Below are positions 12,654 through 24,726 of a DNA stretch of 64,000 nt, piece after piece. How positions within the stretch are numbered: the first letter of the stretch is position 1; each line of letters starts with the position of its first letter. The notes under the pieces were generated by a model that was given only the letters and a program-made list of their open reading frames with translations, was not told the DNA's origin and ran no database searches. The DNA is from Morella rubra (lineage: Eukaryota > Streptophyta > Magnoliopsida > Fagales > Myricaceae), in contig CM025854.1 of the NCBI GenBank assembly GCA_003952965.2, positions 11,672,328 to 11,736,327 on the forward strand. Reading direction: 5' to 3'. A program made the translations under genes and the position numbers.

Positions 12654-13255
12654 TGTGAGACCCCGACTTTTAGGTTTCCTTTAGTGTAAATTTATTTTTA
12701 ACTTTTTGACTCTTTAAGTTTTTGTACTACCATGAATTATTGAGAAAAGACATGTATGGCTGACTTGATTTAAAATTATGTCTAAGATGAGATTTTCCTT
12801 TAGCACTTTTTCTTGCATCCTTATTAATAATTTGCATGTTATATTTGTTTGCAAATTTTTAATTGTGTTAAATTGCAATATTCAGAAGAGTTTGAGTTAG
12901 GGGATTTTATTTTTGAAAAGTGTATGTTTGCTTGAGATAATGGGAATGGGAACAAATTCAAGTGTTGACAACCAAAAAAAAGGGAGTCAAACGTGAACTC
13001 TACAAAGTGGCAAGTGAGGGAAAAATAAAAGTGAAAGAAAAGTGGGAGAATCACGTGACAAAGAGAAGGGGGGAAAGAAAAAGTTGCCATCCTAGCTTGG
13101 CCAATAGGAATAGGCATTATTAACAAGGATGGTAGGGGGTAGAGTTGTCTTTTCCTCCCCATTTTCTCTGGTTTTGTTTTACTGCACACCACTTCCCTCT
13201 CTAGCTATTTGTCACTCATGCACACAAACAAGAGGAGGAAAACGCTGAAGCCACA

Positions 13256-13370
13256 AAAGAGAAGAAGAAGAAGAAGAAGAGAGAAGAGAAGAAGAGGAAG
13301 AAGAAGAAGGAAGAGAAGAGAAGAAGAAGAGGAAAGAAGAGAAGAAGAAGAAGACGAAGAAGAGAGAAGA
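13256..13370 (+). repeat. GAA/GAG purine-rich simple repeat
   Basis: This is about 115 bp of interrupted GAAGAA and GAGGAA units. It produces spurious open frames rich in Arg/Lys/Glu on one strand and Ser/Leu on the other. It lies in the presumed transcribed leader of the solo LTR. Confidence 0.9.
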
Positions 13371-15650
13371 CAAGGAGGACTGCCGTATAGAGCTAGGGGA
13401 GGTGTAGTGCAGTAGGAGGAATCAAGAGAAGCCAAGGTAAGGGTGTTGCTCTTTTTGTGAAATTTTTATGAGAAACCGTGAATGTCATGGAGTATTTGTT
13501 TGGGTTCTGCTGTTATCTCTTCTACGCTATGCATGTTGGAATAGATAAAAATTTTGGAGTCTAGGAAGGCATGCACGGTCAGATTTTGAGTTAAGGTTTC
13601 AAGGGAAACATTGATGTGCCATAAGTGTTTGATGGAAAGCCTAAAAGAAAAGATAATGCATTGGCATTGGCTTGGTGAAGATAGAATCGTTGTATTGCTG
13701 TAAGTTTTTTATTTGAAATTGTTAAAGTAGAAGATTTTACGAGAACAACTTCTGTTATGAGGTGTTGGCAGAATCTAAAATTTGATGTGCACATGAATGG
13801 CTGGATATGCACCTGTTGTGACCTTGGGTGTTGCCTTTTGATATTTAAATGGGTTGAAGTGCAAATGAGATGGAGAGATGAGTGAGGTTGCTGGAAAAAA
13901 AAAATGTGGACCAAGAACTAGTTCCATTGCAAGTCCCGTTTGAGTCTTGCATGACCATTAAACATGAGCTAGGTTCTGCACTTCGAAAGTTGGTGCTTAG
14001 AGCACTCGGGTGCTCTATTTTAGAGGGCAGATTTGCTCCTCTGTTTTCATGGATGTCTCTGTTATTTTCAGCACCTCCTTAGGGGTTTAAATAGGTCCTT
14101 GAGTGTTGATTATGGCATGAAGAGATTTGGCTGATGTAGTGGATAAAAACTTTGAAAATTGGATGAATTCCGAGAGGTATAGTTGACTGAAAAATTCCAG
14201 ATTTGAGAAAGTGGGCATGACGGTGTTGCTGCCATTAGTGCTCTTACTGTCAATAAAACTAGTAGATCGGGTATAGTTCGTTTTTGTAACAAGCCGCAGA
14301 AATAGTTCAAATTCTTGAGTGAATGGTTGCTGGAAATTATAATGCTCGAAGAGACCATAGTTTGCTGCTATTAATAAATGTAATTGGTTCAAAAGAAAAC
14401 TTCTCTGTTGCTGCTGTTACATCTATAGAGGTCAGACCTTATCTATTACGAGCTATTGTTGTTGTTGGAGAACCCATAGCATTGATAAGCTTGATCTATG
14501 GTGTTGGAAATCATGAAGAATTATAAGATAGACTTCTTAAAATGGTTGAGGGAAATTAGTTTCTGCGGAACACAAAGTTCGAATTAGGAGTAACCTTTGA
14601 TGCGATTGTTCTTATTCCTTGATCTTGAGAGAATTTTATGTTATAGGCCTATGAAATACGAAGATCTTAAACCATACTTCAGATGATTCCGATAAAGATT
14701 GAGCAAGTTATGGATTTTTAAAGTTCAGACGTCAAGCTGTCACCAGCCTTGCACATCCAAATTTCTTGCTCGTATGCGAATAATGTTTTAAGTGATTTTT
14801 AAGTCCATGGTCCTTCTTGAATTTTAAGTTTATCAAAGAGGAACATTTTAAGATAACTTTCGTGTGATTTAGAGGTGTATTAAATAAGTTATGGTGTTTT
14901 GAAAGTGGAAGGACGAGCTGGAGGCAGCAGCATTATTTGCTCTAGGATTTTTATCTGTTACGAAGTGTTTTTGAAAATGTAAATTAGTCATGATTTTTAT
15001 GAGTCTTATCTTCAAATTTAAGTTTATGAAAGCAGAAAAGGTGACAAGTAATTTCATGTAATTTTGAGCCATGCTTGTGAAGTTATGAATTTTGAAGCTG
15101 AAGACGTCGAAGCTGCCAGCTTGGACGCCCCCAGCAACTTGCAGTTTCGGATAAATCATTCAAGTGGCAAACAAGCTCTAAATTACCTGAAATTTTAATA
15201 TGTTATAACATGAAGTGTAGGGATCATTTTGGCATCCAAGTTAATGGGTTCAGCAACGTTAAGATAAAGTTTTACATTATTGAACTGCTACTAGTTAGTA
15301 AAGAAAAATATGTGAATTACTATGATATGTTTATTTTGAAATAAATGATGATTTGCTATATCAAGTACATCTCTCAAATCATTTAAGTAACAACATTAGT
15401 ATGACTCATTTGTAGGCAAGGCGCCACCATAAACTCGAGTGGATAAAGGTAAGTGGAAAAATTATTTTTTTGAAAACTGGAATGATACACAGCATGATTA
15501 TTTGTCATCGAGCACGTCATGAGCATTTACATTAATTTTCTCAAAAGGAAGAAAGGGAAATTTTATGCAAATAAAAATGAGATTTTATGCTATGTTAGGA
15601 TATGTTATGGGGCTAAATAAGATGGTCGGTACCGTACCTAAGTATGATAG

Positions 15651-15790
15651 GTGCATCCACTCCGAAGGATGAATGCGAGAAGGATAGATGACTCCTAAGG
15701 GCACCCACTCCGAAGGACGAATGCGAGAAGGATGGGTAGTCCTTGAGGTATGTGCAACCACACTAAAGGACGAATGCGAGAAGGTGTGGA
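15651..15790 (+). repeat. Three-unit tandem repeat of about 50 bp
   Basis: The core GAAGGACGAATGCGAGAAGG recurs three times at about 53-55 bp spacing within the solo LTR. Such short tandem arrays are common inside long chromovirus LTRs. Confidence 0.8.
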
Positions 15791-16727
15791 CCTCTAAGGG
15801 TCGTGTCTAGCCATCAGGCCTGGGGCCACATCAAGGGCTAACTCGACCAAATGACATGTTCCAAGGGAAAGGGGAACAGTTCCGAAAGGAACGTACAACC
15901 CTGACTTTAGGGGTAAATGGAGCGATAGAAATAGCCCAAATAAAGATTAAATGACTTTTAAGCAAATTTGCATGTACAAGAGTCGCATACATAGACATGC
16001 ATTTATTTTGGGCATATATATACCTGTCATTCATGATCATGTCAAGCATATCCCTTACTGAGTCATTCGACTCACAATATTTACAATTGTATCATTCCAG
16101 ATGATGTTCCAGGTGAGGGAACTCATGAGGAGGATCTGGAACCTGAGGAGGGGGCTGACGAGGGTGCCCTCCCCTAATTTGCAATTCATGTAGATCCTAA
16201 ACTTTTTTTTTAAAGAGCTGATATGAACTGCCTTATGATGTGGTTATGGTCTGTTCAGGCTACGAGACTTAAGACTATTAAGCAACTTATATTTTGGGAC
16301 CATGATGTAATTATAACATATTGCTTTATGTTATTGCCTGAAGATTAGATTTTCAAATGTTTCTCTATGCGTGTTATTTGATATAGTTATGCATTTTTAT
16401 TTCGCATATACCTATTTGCATATTCGTATACTTTAGTAGAACATTTGAGGGTCTGCATGTCAGCTTACATATTAGGAGATAAATTATTTTAGTAATTCAT
16501 ATTCTGAATTAGTCATAGTTGATGTTTAAAAAAAAAATTCCGCTGCAAGATTTTTAGTTAAGTGTGCTGGAGTATTCGTCGTTGAGAATGTTCGCGACTG
16601 TCATTAGCCTCGTTGAGCTAGCATTTGGGGCATGACAAAATTGAACACAAACTAGCTTTGTGCTGGATTTATCCAAACCTACACAACACAACCAAAACAA
16701 AGGGGGTCACAACTATCATTAAAAAAA

Positions 16728-17776
16728 TTAAATAAAACAAAAGAAAGAAATTTTTTTTTTTAGCTTGGCTTGCCTCCCAAGAAGCACCAAAAACTTTTTC
16801 TTTTGATGATAGCCCAAATCATGGGGAATAATACCATTCACCAAATAATTCACCAAATCAGCATACCTGAGATGTGAGGGTAGTGGTTTCAACTCCAAAA
16901 CTGGTGCTTGCACATTAGAAGGGGAGAGTGACTTACCTTTGCCTAGATCCTCAAAATGAATACCTCTCTGCTTCGGCGTACGACATGTAGCCTCTAATGC
17001 ATAGGCCACTTCTGAAACCGTCAAATTATCATCTTTACTTGTCCCTGCACTCAGTAAACAAGTCTCGATAGGTTCTTTAGTAATTTCAGCCCTAGAAACT
17101 TCTCTGGTTGACTTATCTATAACATCAACTTGAAAAACATGATCAATAAAAGAAGGATATTTAGCAGCTTCAAATATATTAAACTCTACCTTTTCTTCAC
17201 TAACCTTTAAAGTCAGCCTATCATTCTTAAAATCCATGATAGCTCCAGCTGTGTCTAAAAAGGATCAGCCTAAAATGATAGGGGTCTCAGTGTCTTCTTC
17301 CATTTCCAGCACAATAAATTCAACTGGAATGAAAAACTTCTTTACCTTAATCAACACATTCTCAAGAACACCCACATGATATTTTATTGATCAGTTCGTT
17401 AACTGTAAAGAGATGGTAGTAGGTTTCAACTCCTTTAATCCAAGCTTCCTAAACACAAATAAAGGCATTAGTGAAACACTAGCACCTAAATCACACAAAA
17501 GCTTTAGAAAAACTAATATCTCTTATAGTACACTGGATAGAAAAACTCTCTGGATCTCTTAGCTTTGGTGGAAGCTTATTCTAAATAATGGCGCTACATT
17601 CCTCCGTTAAGGCAATTGTCTCAAAATTCTCCAATTTTCTCTTCTTGGACATGATCTCATTTAGAAACTTTGTATAGGCAGGAATTTGTGCCAAGACATC
17701 TGCAAAAGGAATATTAATGTGAAGTTGCCTAAACACTTTCAAAAATTTCTCAAATTGTTAATCAATTTTATTCTAC
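16728..17776 (-). pseudogene. Athila-like protease and linker, broken
   Basis: Translated right to left, this begins with a segment typical of the region upstream of Athila protease (INIPFADVLAQIPAYTKFL, then PPKLRDPESFSIQCTI). The retropepsin core follows (LGASVSLMPL-like with the catalytic D lost to a broken codon, VEFIVLEMEEDTETPIILG, FLDTAGAIMDF). A linker of about 130 residues ends at LELKPLPSHLRYA, where RT would normally begin. Instead the frame passes to an unrelated tail ending near a run of lysines. Several stops and frameshifts lie between 17240 and 17560. The junction marks a large internal deletion of RT, RNase H and integrase. Confidence 0.75.
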
Positions 17777-19395
17777 TTAAGCCTTTGAGGAAATGGAATT
17801 GGAGGAACATAAGGTTCGACTAGTGGTAGTGGGGATGATGTTTTGGCTAGGTCCAACTTCTTCACAAACCTTCTTGCTCAACTCTTCATGGTCTACTTCA
17901 TCTCCAACTACAGTCTCACCGCTTACCTGACCAAGTTGCTTACCACTTCTCAAGGTGACTGCCTTGCAATGCTCTTTCAGATTGAACTCTATCTTTCCAG
18001 GCAAATTGCCCTGTCCATGAGAATTAATGGAATTGGGTAATTACCCCAATTGCACTTCCACATTTATGTTGGAACTCGCAACTGGTCAACCTTTGATTCC
18101 AGTCTCTCGAATCTCTATGAACTGGCATTGGCTAACTTCACAATAGCTATCTCTCAAGGCTGCTTACTTTCTAGTCGAGATGGTCTTGGTTGGAAGCCAA
18201 GAGGATGAAAAGGTCTTAAATTGCTACCCTGGTTACCTTGATCTTTCCATGAAAAGTTGGGATGATTCCTCTGGCCTAGGTTGTATGTGTTGGAATAAGG
18301 GTTGTTCTGCTGCTGCGGTTGCCTGTTAAAATTAGACACAAATTGAGCTTGCTCTATTTGCGTACAATCAGAACTCATGTGAGCTCTTACACAGCAATTA
18401 CAACTTAATACAGGACTAGAAACAAAATTCACATTATCAAGCTTACAGAACACTTTTACCAAAAAATCAACCTTGGCTTTCAACATGTTTATGCCATATA
18501 CATCATACATACCTGTAACTTTTTTAGGCATATCTCTTTCATTAGACCACTGATAATTGTTAAAGGCCATTTCTTCTGACAATTAATATGCCTCTTCGGT
18601 TTACTTACTCATTAATGTACCTCCTGCAGCTGCATTTATGGTAATCCTAACTGAATGTGTTAATCTATTATAGAAAGTCTATACAATCAGCCAATCAGGA
18701 AGACCATGATGGGGACACTTTCTCTATAAATCTTTAAACCTCTCCCAGGCTTAATACAAAGATTCACTATCAAATTGAACAAAACTTGTAACATCATTTC
18801 TAAGTTTGGCAGTCTTACCTGGGGGAAAATACTTACTAAGAAGAGCTTGTGACAAGGCATTCCAAGCGGTGAAAGAGTTAGGCACTTTAGAATTCAACCA
18901 AGCCTTGGCTTTTTCCTTTAGAGAAAATGGAAAAAGTCGGAGCTGAATAGCATTATCACTAACTTCATTCATCTTAATTATATCACAAATCTTGAAGAAA
19001 TTAGCAAGGTGTGCATGTGGGTCCTCAGAAGCTCCTCCACCAAACTTCTCCTGCTGCACCATCTGGATGAGACCAAGCTTAATTTTAAAGTTATTAGCAT
19101 TGATTACAGGTCTCATAATAATGGGTTGAGCTCTATTGACATTTGGCATGGCATAATCACGTAACACCCTTTGATTCTGGTCATCTGTCATGGCTACTGC
19201 TTGTTCTTGCTCTAGCACTGGTCTTTTTTTTCTACTTAGTGCACATAGGGTTCTTTCAATTTCTGGATCAAAAAACTCAATTAGATCACAATTATGTGGC
19301 ATACATAAATAAAAAAAATTAAATAAATTGACAAAAAGAAAAACAAAACAGCCTAAATTAATAAAGGAAATAATTTGTATTAATATTGAAAACAA
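17777..19395 (-). pseudogene. Athila-like gag, broken
   Basis: This is Ty3/gypsy gag read on the minus strand. The 18751-19395 frame holds the conserved retrotransposon gag domain (GGASEDPHAHLANFFKIC, RLFPFSLKEKAKAWL, SKYFPPGKTAKLRND). It ends in a stop at 18751 where Athila gags continue, and the following stretch still reads WERFKDL with further stops. The 18154-18582 frame resumes gag (EEMAFNNYQWSNER, a C-x2-C-like cluster, NPYSNTYNLGQRNHPNFSW). The 17777-18004 frame carries KAVTLRSGKQLG. Gag would form the virus-like particle. At least three nonsense changes make this copy non-functional. Confidence 0.85.
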
Positions 19396-19398
19396 TCC

Positions 19399-19416
19399 TC
19401 CCCAGCAACAGCGCCA
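19399..19416 (-). other. Primer-binding site of the Athila-like element
   Basis: The minus strand reads TGGCGCTGTTGCTGGGGA. This closely matches the TGGCGCCGTTGCCGGGGA primer site shared by plant Athila/Tat elements. It lies six bases inside the 5' LTR end. Confidence 0.85.
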
Positions 19417-19422
19417 AAAACT

Positions 19423-21257
19423 TGATAGTCCCTAAACTCTACTACAAGTGCATGAGTCTTGACACGTAAAATATGGCAAAAATAGTATCGTTTCCACAAG
19501 GAGGAGATTCAAGCACCAATTTATAAAATTTCCTATATTATTTAGACGATCCCAAATTGATGTGAATGACTATAAATTTTTAACCTGAAAAATCAAATAT
19601 TAAAGATTCCTAGGGCTTGGATTTCATCAATTAAATTGTTTCAATTAGTTTAAACATGATTGTCTGCATTAATGTTTTGTTAATCAAAATGACCGAGTTC
19701 TTTTTTATGCGATATCCTCTTTCAAGGTATAACACTTATACCTATATTAATCCTATATCTACTTTCTTGAGCACAAAAATTAATACAAATTCATTATGCT
19801 CTGTGTAATTATTGAATATAGGTCACAAGGGTGTGTATTTATTCCTAAATTACACTACCAAAGTTTAATGAATTCACGAACTAATATTAAACTTCAACTT
19901 TTGAGTTCTACATTTTTTCTTCCAATAATACAAAGTCTCATCCTTGTAGCTAGGTCAAGAAAAAACCTTTGGATCTAATACAGCAATGCTTGCATCACGA
20001 ATATTGATTGCTTCCATAAATAAATGACAGATAGATGTTCATGACAAGTGGCATCAATTTTTTGCCTTAGGGCAATTAGTCTGGTCCTTTGTTAATTTAT
20101 TCAACATCTTAAGCATGCAATTCATGACCAATAAATTGCAAGAATGAAAACCGAAATCATCAAATTGCAATTAACGAAATTATATTCATTATATCTATAC
20201 TCAAATTATATCAAAAATTTAATGACTATGTCTCAGCACTAGAATAAGAAAACTAACAAATCAAAACTAATAAAACAATCCAATTATTTTTCAAAGATAA
20301 ATTCGAATTTAACATCCTTAATAATAATTCAAAAGCTAAAAACTAAAGAAAGAAGAAAAACTCTCAAATTGCAGAAATTCTCAGCTACTATGTTCCTCCT
20401 CTATGTATCTTCTCTTTTTTTGTCTTTTTTTTTTATGTCTTTTCTCCTTTTAAAACTCTTTCTCCATCTAACGTTGAAATCATTCTCTTTTCAAATTTTA
20501 AACAAAAACTATTTTCAAATTTTAAAATAGATTTACTTTTCAAATTTCAAACCAGTTATCTTTTTGAATTTTAAAACAAAATCTCTTTTCAAATTTCAAA
20601 ACAAATTTGCTTTTCAAATTTGAAAGTAGATTTGAAATCTGAAATTCTAGGCTAATTTTATTATCCGATTTCCAGCTAAATTTAGAGCATCAAAATGATA
20701 TAATTTGGAGTTTGATCCCTCACAAAAGTTTTAGATCTCGTTCTCCACTTTCCAACACATTTGAGTTTTCATTTTTTCGACTTGTAGAACTCCAGATAGA
20801 TGCAAAAAACTGAAACAGGGTCTGGGCTGCAGTAAACTTCTGAACAGATTCAGACTTCTCTATTTTTCTAGATTCTAAACTTCAAAATGGCAGAACTAGG
20901 TTTTGAACTCTTCATAAAAGTTTTAGACCTCCAGATTAACTTTCTAACAAGTAAAACAACACATGAATCTGATGTCTGTAGCTCCAGTTAGAATCCAAAA
21001 ATTGAACAGTGTTCTATTTTTACTAGACCAGTTCAACTAGGATTTATTCTCTTGGCTTAGCCCGAATTCTGCTCTTCTCATCAGCTCAATTTCAAACTTA
21101 TTGAATAATTAAATACTTGCAAACATCAAAAATACTAAGAATTAAATAAATAAAAAAGACACTTAAAATTCTTGACAAACGAGCTAAGAAACATACAAAA
21201 AACTCTGAATAAAAATAATTACTACTAAGAAAATGTGTGATATAAATTCCCACATCA
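19423..21257 (-). repeat. 5' LTR of the Athila-like element
   Basis: This LTR of about 1.84 kb starts TGATAGTCCC and ends CACATCA on the plus strand. It aligns with 6802-7830 and 11022-11646. It carries an insertion of about 0.19 kb near 19905-20095 relative to the other LTR. Confidence 0.9.
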
Positions 21258-21262
21258 GCGAC

Positions 21263-21873
21263 CCGGGCATCTCTATGCCTAGGCGCTATTTGACACCTTG
21301 GAGTGGTGGCTTGTGGCCAGCCCTACTTGCTGCCTTCCAGCACCGACTGGCCACATCCAAGCCAAAAGCTGGCCGGCCATTTCAATAGGGCTCACCGTGT
21401 GGCCGACCGGCGCTCGACTGCCTGCTATTTAGGCCATCAACACTCCTGTCTCACATGGGCGTGTGAGGAGCTGTCCACAGCCCCATGGCCGCCGAACCTT
21501 CTCCCTCCTCTAGTTAGAGCATCGCCCCAATCACATTGTGTGCCCCTTCGGCCAGACCTTAAGAGAAGGAAAAAAAATTCATCTCCTAACCTTTTCTCAG
21601 CATGCGTAATATGAGCAGTTCATGGCAAAATAATATCTCATAGGCATGTTGAATGGGAGAATAAATTTCATATGCACGTTCAACGGAATAAAAAATTCAT
21701 TCATATCACATAGACATGTTGAAAGGAAGAATATCTCATATGCATCACATAGAGTAAAGAGAAAGAAAAATTCTCTCTTTCACATGATTTCAAAAATCGC
21801 AAAAGGCTTGTGATTATTCAATGATATTGCGGTACAAATCTCAAAAAAATGATGTTCAACTAACTTGGAGCTT
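21263..21873 (-). other. Outer copia 5' leader with primer site
   Basis: This is the continuation of the copia interior beyond the Athila insertion. The minus strand at 21865-21880 reads TGTATCAAAGCTCCAA, close to the copia primer site TGGTATCAGAGC. A GC-rich stretch (21300-21550) gives an open frame with no recognisable domain. Confidence 0.55.
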
Positions 21874-21956
21874 TGATACAACTACAACTGCGAAAAATAA
21901 ACTTACCAATTCTCTTTGTTCTCCGAGAATTCTACAATAATCTTCAAGTTTTTGTC

Positions 21957-23501
21957 TGCTAGCCCAAGGTTGTTTTGCAAAACAATCTATTTTTTATTTT
22001 GATGATAACAAATATTCTAAGTTTTAAAGACTTTTAGATTTTACATTGTTAATCCACTTTTCTAAAAGATATATTTCAAAAAATCATATTTTCTATCTAA
22101 AATATTTCTAAGTGGACTTGAACACCATTACACAAGTTGATAAGATCAATTTTTCATGTTGTAGGTGTTTAAAGAAGTGTTGGAATGGATTGGACATTTT
22201 CAAAAGGCTGAATTTTATCTCCAGCATTGAATGTGTCAACACTTTGAAGACTAGTGTCGACACATTGCACTGATACCAGACACAGCATTTCCAGACTAAA
22301 TTTTAATGTGTCAACACATTGAAAACTAGTGTCAACACATTGCACTGACACCCGAGATAGCATTTCCAAACAAAGTTTTAATGTGTCGACACATTGCACT
22401 GTCTCTCGAGAGCAAAATTTTAGACCAAATTTTGAAGTGTCAACACATGCTGACCATGTGTCGACACATACTGCGATTTTGTAGATATTCTGCAATGACA
22501 CCAACTCATCTAAAATGGTTCAAAATGACTTGGGTACCCCTCCAACGGTACAATAAAGCTACTTGAAGACCGTTTATGTCTTAGGGACTATAAATAGAAC
22601 GAGATGGAGAGAGAAAGAAGAGATTGCATCATCTAGAGAGAGAAATTGTCAAATCCAAAGAAATCCTTTGCTGAATCCTTCAAGACTAAATCTTTCATTG
22701 TTGAATCTTGTTCTCTTGCTCATCATTGACAATCTAGCCTTCAAAGAGAGAGAAATTTCTTGAAGAAAAGCATTCACACTTGCAATTATTCTTTGCCCTA
22801 ACTTCTAGAGAGAGAAAGTGCTCTGAAGAAGGGGAAAATCGTATCTACCAAAAAAGCTTGTGCTCCCACCTGCCAAACTTAGCTTTCCTTTGAGAATCTT
22901 GTCTTCTTGCACTCTATTGAGCTTTTCACTTGCTGATTTGGCTTAAAGAGTCATTTCACACGTTTTGAGTTTTTCATTGGCTTATTCGGCTTAGAGAGCC
23001 ATTCATTGTTATTCCTTTGTATCCATTGTTTAGAAAACACTTGAGTGTTGGGTAAACATTTGTCCTACTTGTGAGAGTAGAAAAAATCCCTTGGGTTTTG
23101 GGATTTGTGAGAGAGTTAAAGCGTGAGCTCGAAAAATGCTTTGTAAAGGTTCCTTAGCACCCCGGAAGTTAAGGTGTATTTGCTATTTGGAGAATAGTGA
23201 AGGAAGCCCAAGGAAGTCAATAGCCTTGGGGGTGGACGTAGGCAAGTGTTGGCCGAACCACCTAAAATTGCAATGTCGTCTCTCTAACTCTATCTCTCTT
23301 AATATTCAATACATATTCATTTGTGAAGATTTATGCTTTATCATTTATTGCTTATATTTTGCTTAGCATTAAACACATTCAGATCTGCATTTTTATTTGT
23401 TAAAAAAGGGTATTTTTCATATATATATTTTTATCAAAAAGGAGTTATTTTTTGATAAACCCAATTCACCCTCCCCTCTTGGATTGTTATTTAGACTCAC
23501 A
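21957..23501 (+). mobile_element. SIRE/Maximus-like copia solo LTR
   Basis: It starts TGCTAGCCCAAGG and ends TTAGACTCACA. The target duplication TTGTC is perfect at 21952-21956 and 23502-23506. The near-start motif TTTTGATGATAACAAA and the near-end CAATTCACCCTCCCCTCTTG are hallmarks of SIRE-type LTRs. No internal region is present, so this is a solo LTR formed by recombination. Confidence 0.85.
22225..22475 (+). repeat. Array of palindromic GTGTCGACACATT units
   Basis: At least six copies of GTGTC(A/G)ACACATT occur in imperfect units of about 60-80 bp. The core GTGTCGACAC is self-complementary. The array creates a minus-strand open frame with a repeated Cys-Val-Asp-Thr motif that is not a gene. 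Confidence 0.8.
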
Positions 23502-24726
23502 TTGTCGATCTCACAATCTCAAGAATTCTACAATAGCAGCCCAAATGTTCTGCCTTCTTTCTCTCCACACTCACAATTGTCATAGGGTTTTCTGAGTTCT
23601 AGTAGCCAACTATGAAAATTAACAATTAGGGTAGACTATCTCATAGCTATCCTTTTATATGAAACCCTATCTGTGATAATGCATGAGATCGTTAAGGATA
23701 TCAGATCCTGATTGTAGAATCACATGGAAAAAAACTTTTTTTCATTAGCTAACTTATATTTTTTTATTCCAAATTTTAGCCTTCTACTAATTATAATTAT
23801 GTCCATCAACAGATTACAATTCACACTCCCGAGAATTTGAGATTGATTTGTGAAATCCCTTTCGCTAACAATTGTAAGCATTTATTTATCCTTCCACCAT
23901 ACTATATTCAATATGAGCTAATAAGACCAGAATATTATCATTGATAAAATCTCTAGCTCATATAATTCTTAATTTTATAATCTGTAACTCATTGGACTCT
24001 CAAATTGTTTCCAAAATAATTTCACAAATAAATATATATTATATATTAATTTTGAAAAACATTTTCACAGAATTCCTCTGGCCAGAGATTTCTTTTTCTC
24101 AAGTCCAATCTTGTACATATATACTTGAATATACTATCTCACGAAAAGACTGGTGGATTCCTTATTGAGCATTTATACAAACTCCTTTATCATGCACAAG
24201 ACCCAACGTTGTCTGGAATAATTGACCTAAAAAGATCATCAACAAATAACTCGGTCAGAGTGCATGTAAACAAAAAATAAATATGCACAAACCTCTCAGG
24301 TCTAAGGATATCATAAACAAATTGTATTGAATACCTTCTCAACATCAATGATCACTTCCATAAGGTATCTATATTTGATCTCGTTCAGTGCATGTACTCT
24401 TACAGTACACCTACTTGTTTGCTTAAAGTCACTACCTCGATGACTGAGTACATCATCCTATTTAATAGAGGGACAACGGGTATAGACCTATTATACATAA
24501 ATATGTACCTTGGTCTAGAACAAAACATCGAGTGTACAAGGAACCGAAAAGTCATACTCTCCGCGTTTGATTCATTAACCAATGACTTTTCTTCAATGTC
24601 ACTTAATAATAACCGTGTAATATTTTATGCCACCACATATTACCTAATATAATAAATATAAATACGTGGCATCTAAATAACAATTATCTAGAATAATGAT
24701 TTTTAGAACATACTTCTTACAATTTG

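Larger units (their letters stand above)
12654..16637 (+). mobile_element. Chromovirus-like (Tekay/Del type) long solo LTR
   Basis: The segment starts TGTGAGACCCCGAC and ends GGGGCATGACA, a TG...CA pair typical of long Ty3/gypsy LTRs. It is flanked by GAATT (12649-12653) and AAATT (16638-16642), which is a target duplication with one mismatch. No gag-pol is present, so I read it as a solo LTR of about 4 kb. Internal signs of LTR nature are a purine-rich leader (13256-13370) and a three-unit tandem repeat (15651-15790). It lies in the Athila interior exactly where RT and integrase are missing. Confidence 0.7.
6802..21257 (-). mobile_element. Athila-like Ty3/gypsy element, gag-protease only
   Basis: The element runs on the minus strand. 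Its 5' LTR is 19423-21257, its primer site 19399-19416, its gag and protease remnants 16728-19395, its polypurine tract 11647-11660 and its 3' LTR the split 6802-7830 plus 11022-11646. The perfect 5-bp target duplication GCGAC occurs at 6797-6801 and 21258-21262. RT, RNase H and integrase are missing: the sequence runs from the protease-RT linker into 3' non-coding sequence. A 4-kb solo LTR (12654-16637) and the inverted duplication are later additions. The Athila assignment rests on the primer site TGGCGCTGTTGCTGGGGA and the gag sequence. Confidence 0.88.
2342..24721 (-). mobile_element. Ty1/copia LTR retrotransposon, decayed, host of a nest
   Basis: On the minus strand this element has a 5' LTR (21874-24721, itself interrupted), a leader with a tRNA-Met-like primer site, remnants of copia pol, a polypurine tract and a 3' LTR (2342-3589). 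The 5-bp target duplication ATTTG is present at 2337-2341 and 24722-24726, which fixes both ends although the LTR tips have mutated. The Athila-like element at 6802-21257 and the solo LTR at 21957-23501 were inserted later. It is the oldest layer of the left-hand nest and its coding capacity is gone. Confidence 0.85.
21874..24721 (-). repeat. 5' LTR of the outer copia element, interrupted
   Basis: This is homologous to 2342-3589 and to 25509-27306. It starts TGATACAACTAC and ends ATACTTCTTACA. It is split by a 1545-bp solo LTR (21957-23501). Without that insertion it is about 1.3 kb. Confidence 0.85.

Noticed and set aside
13205..13435. Ser/Leu-rich and Arg/Glu-rich open frames on opposite strands
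   Set aside because: They are translations of a GAA/GAG simple repeat, not genes.
21303..21614. GC-rich 103-residue open frame in the copia leader
   Set aside because: Pro/His/Cys-rich translation without domains, located in the leader of a decayed element.
22169..22504. Minus-strand open frame with repeated Cys-Val-Asp-Thr motifs
   Set aside because: The periodicity comes from the GTGTCGACAC DNA repeat in an LTR.
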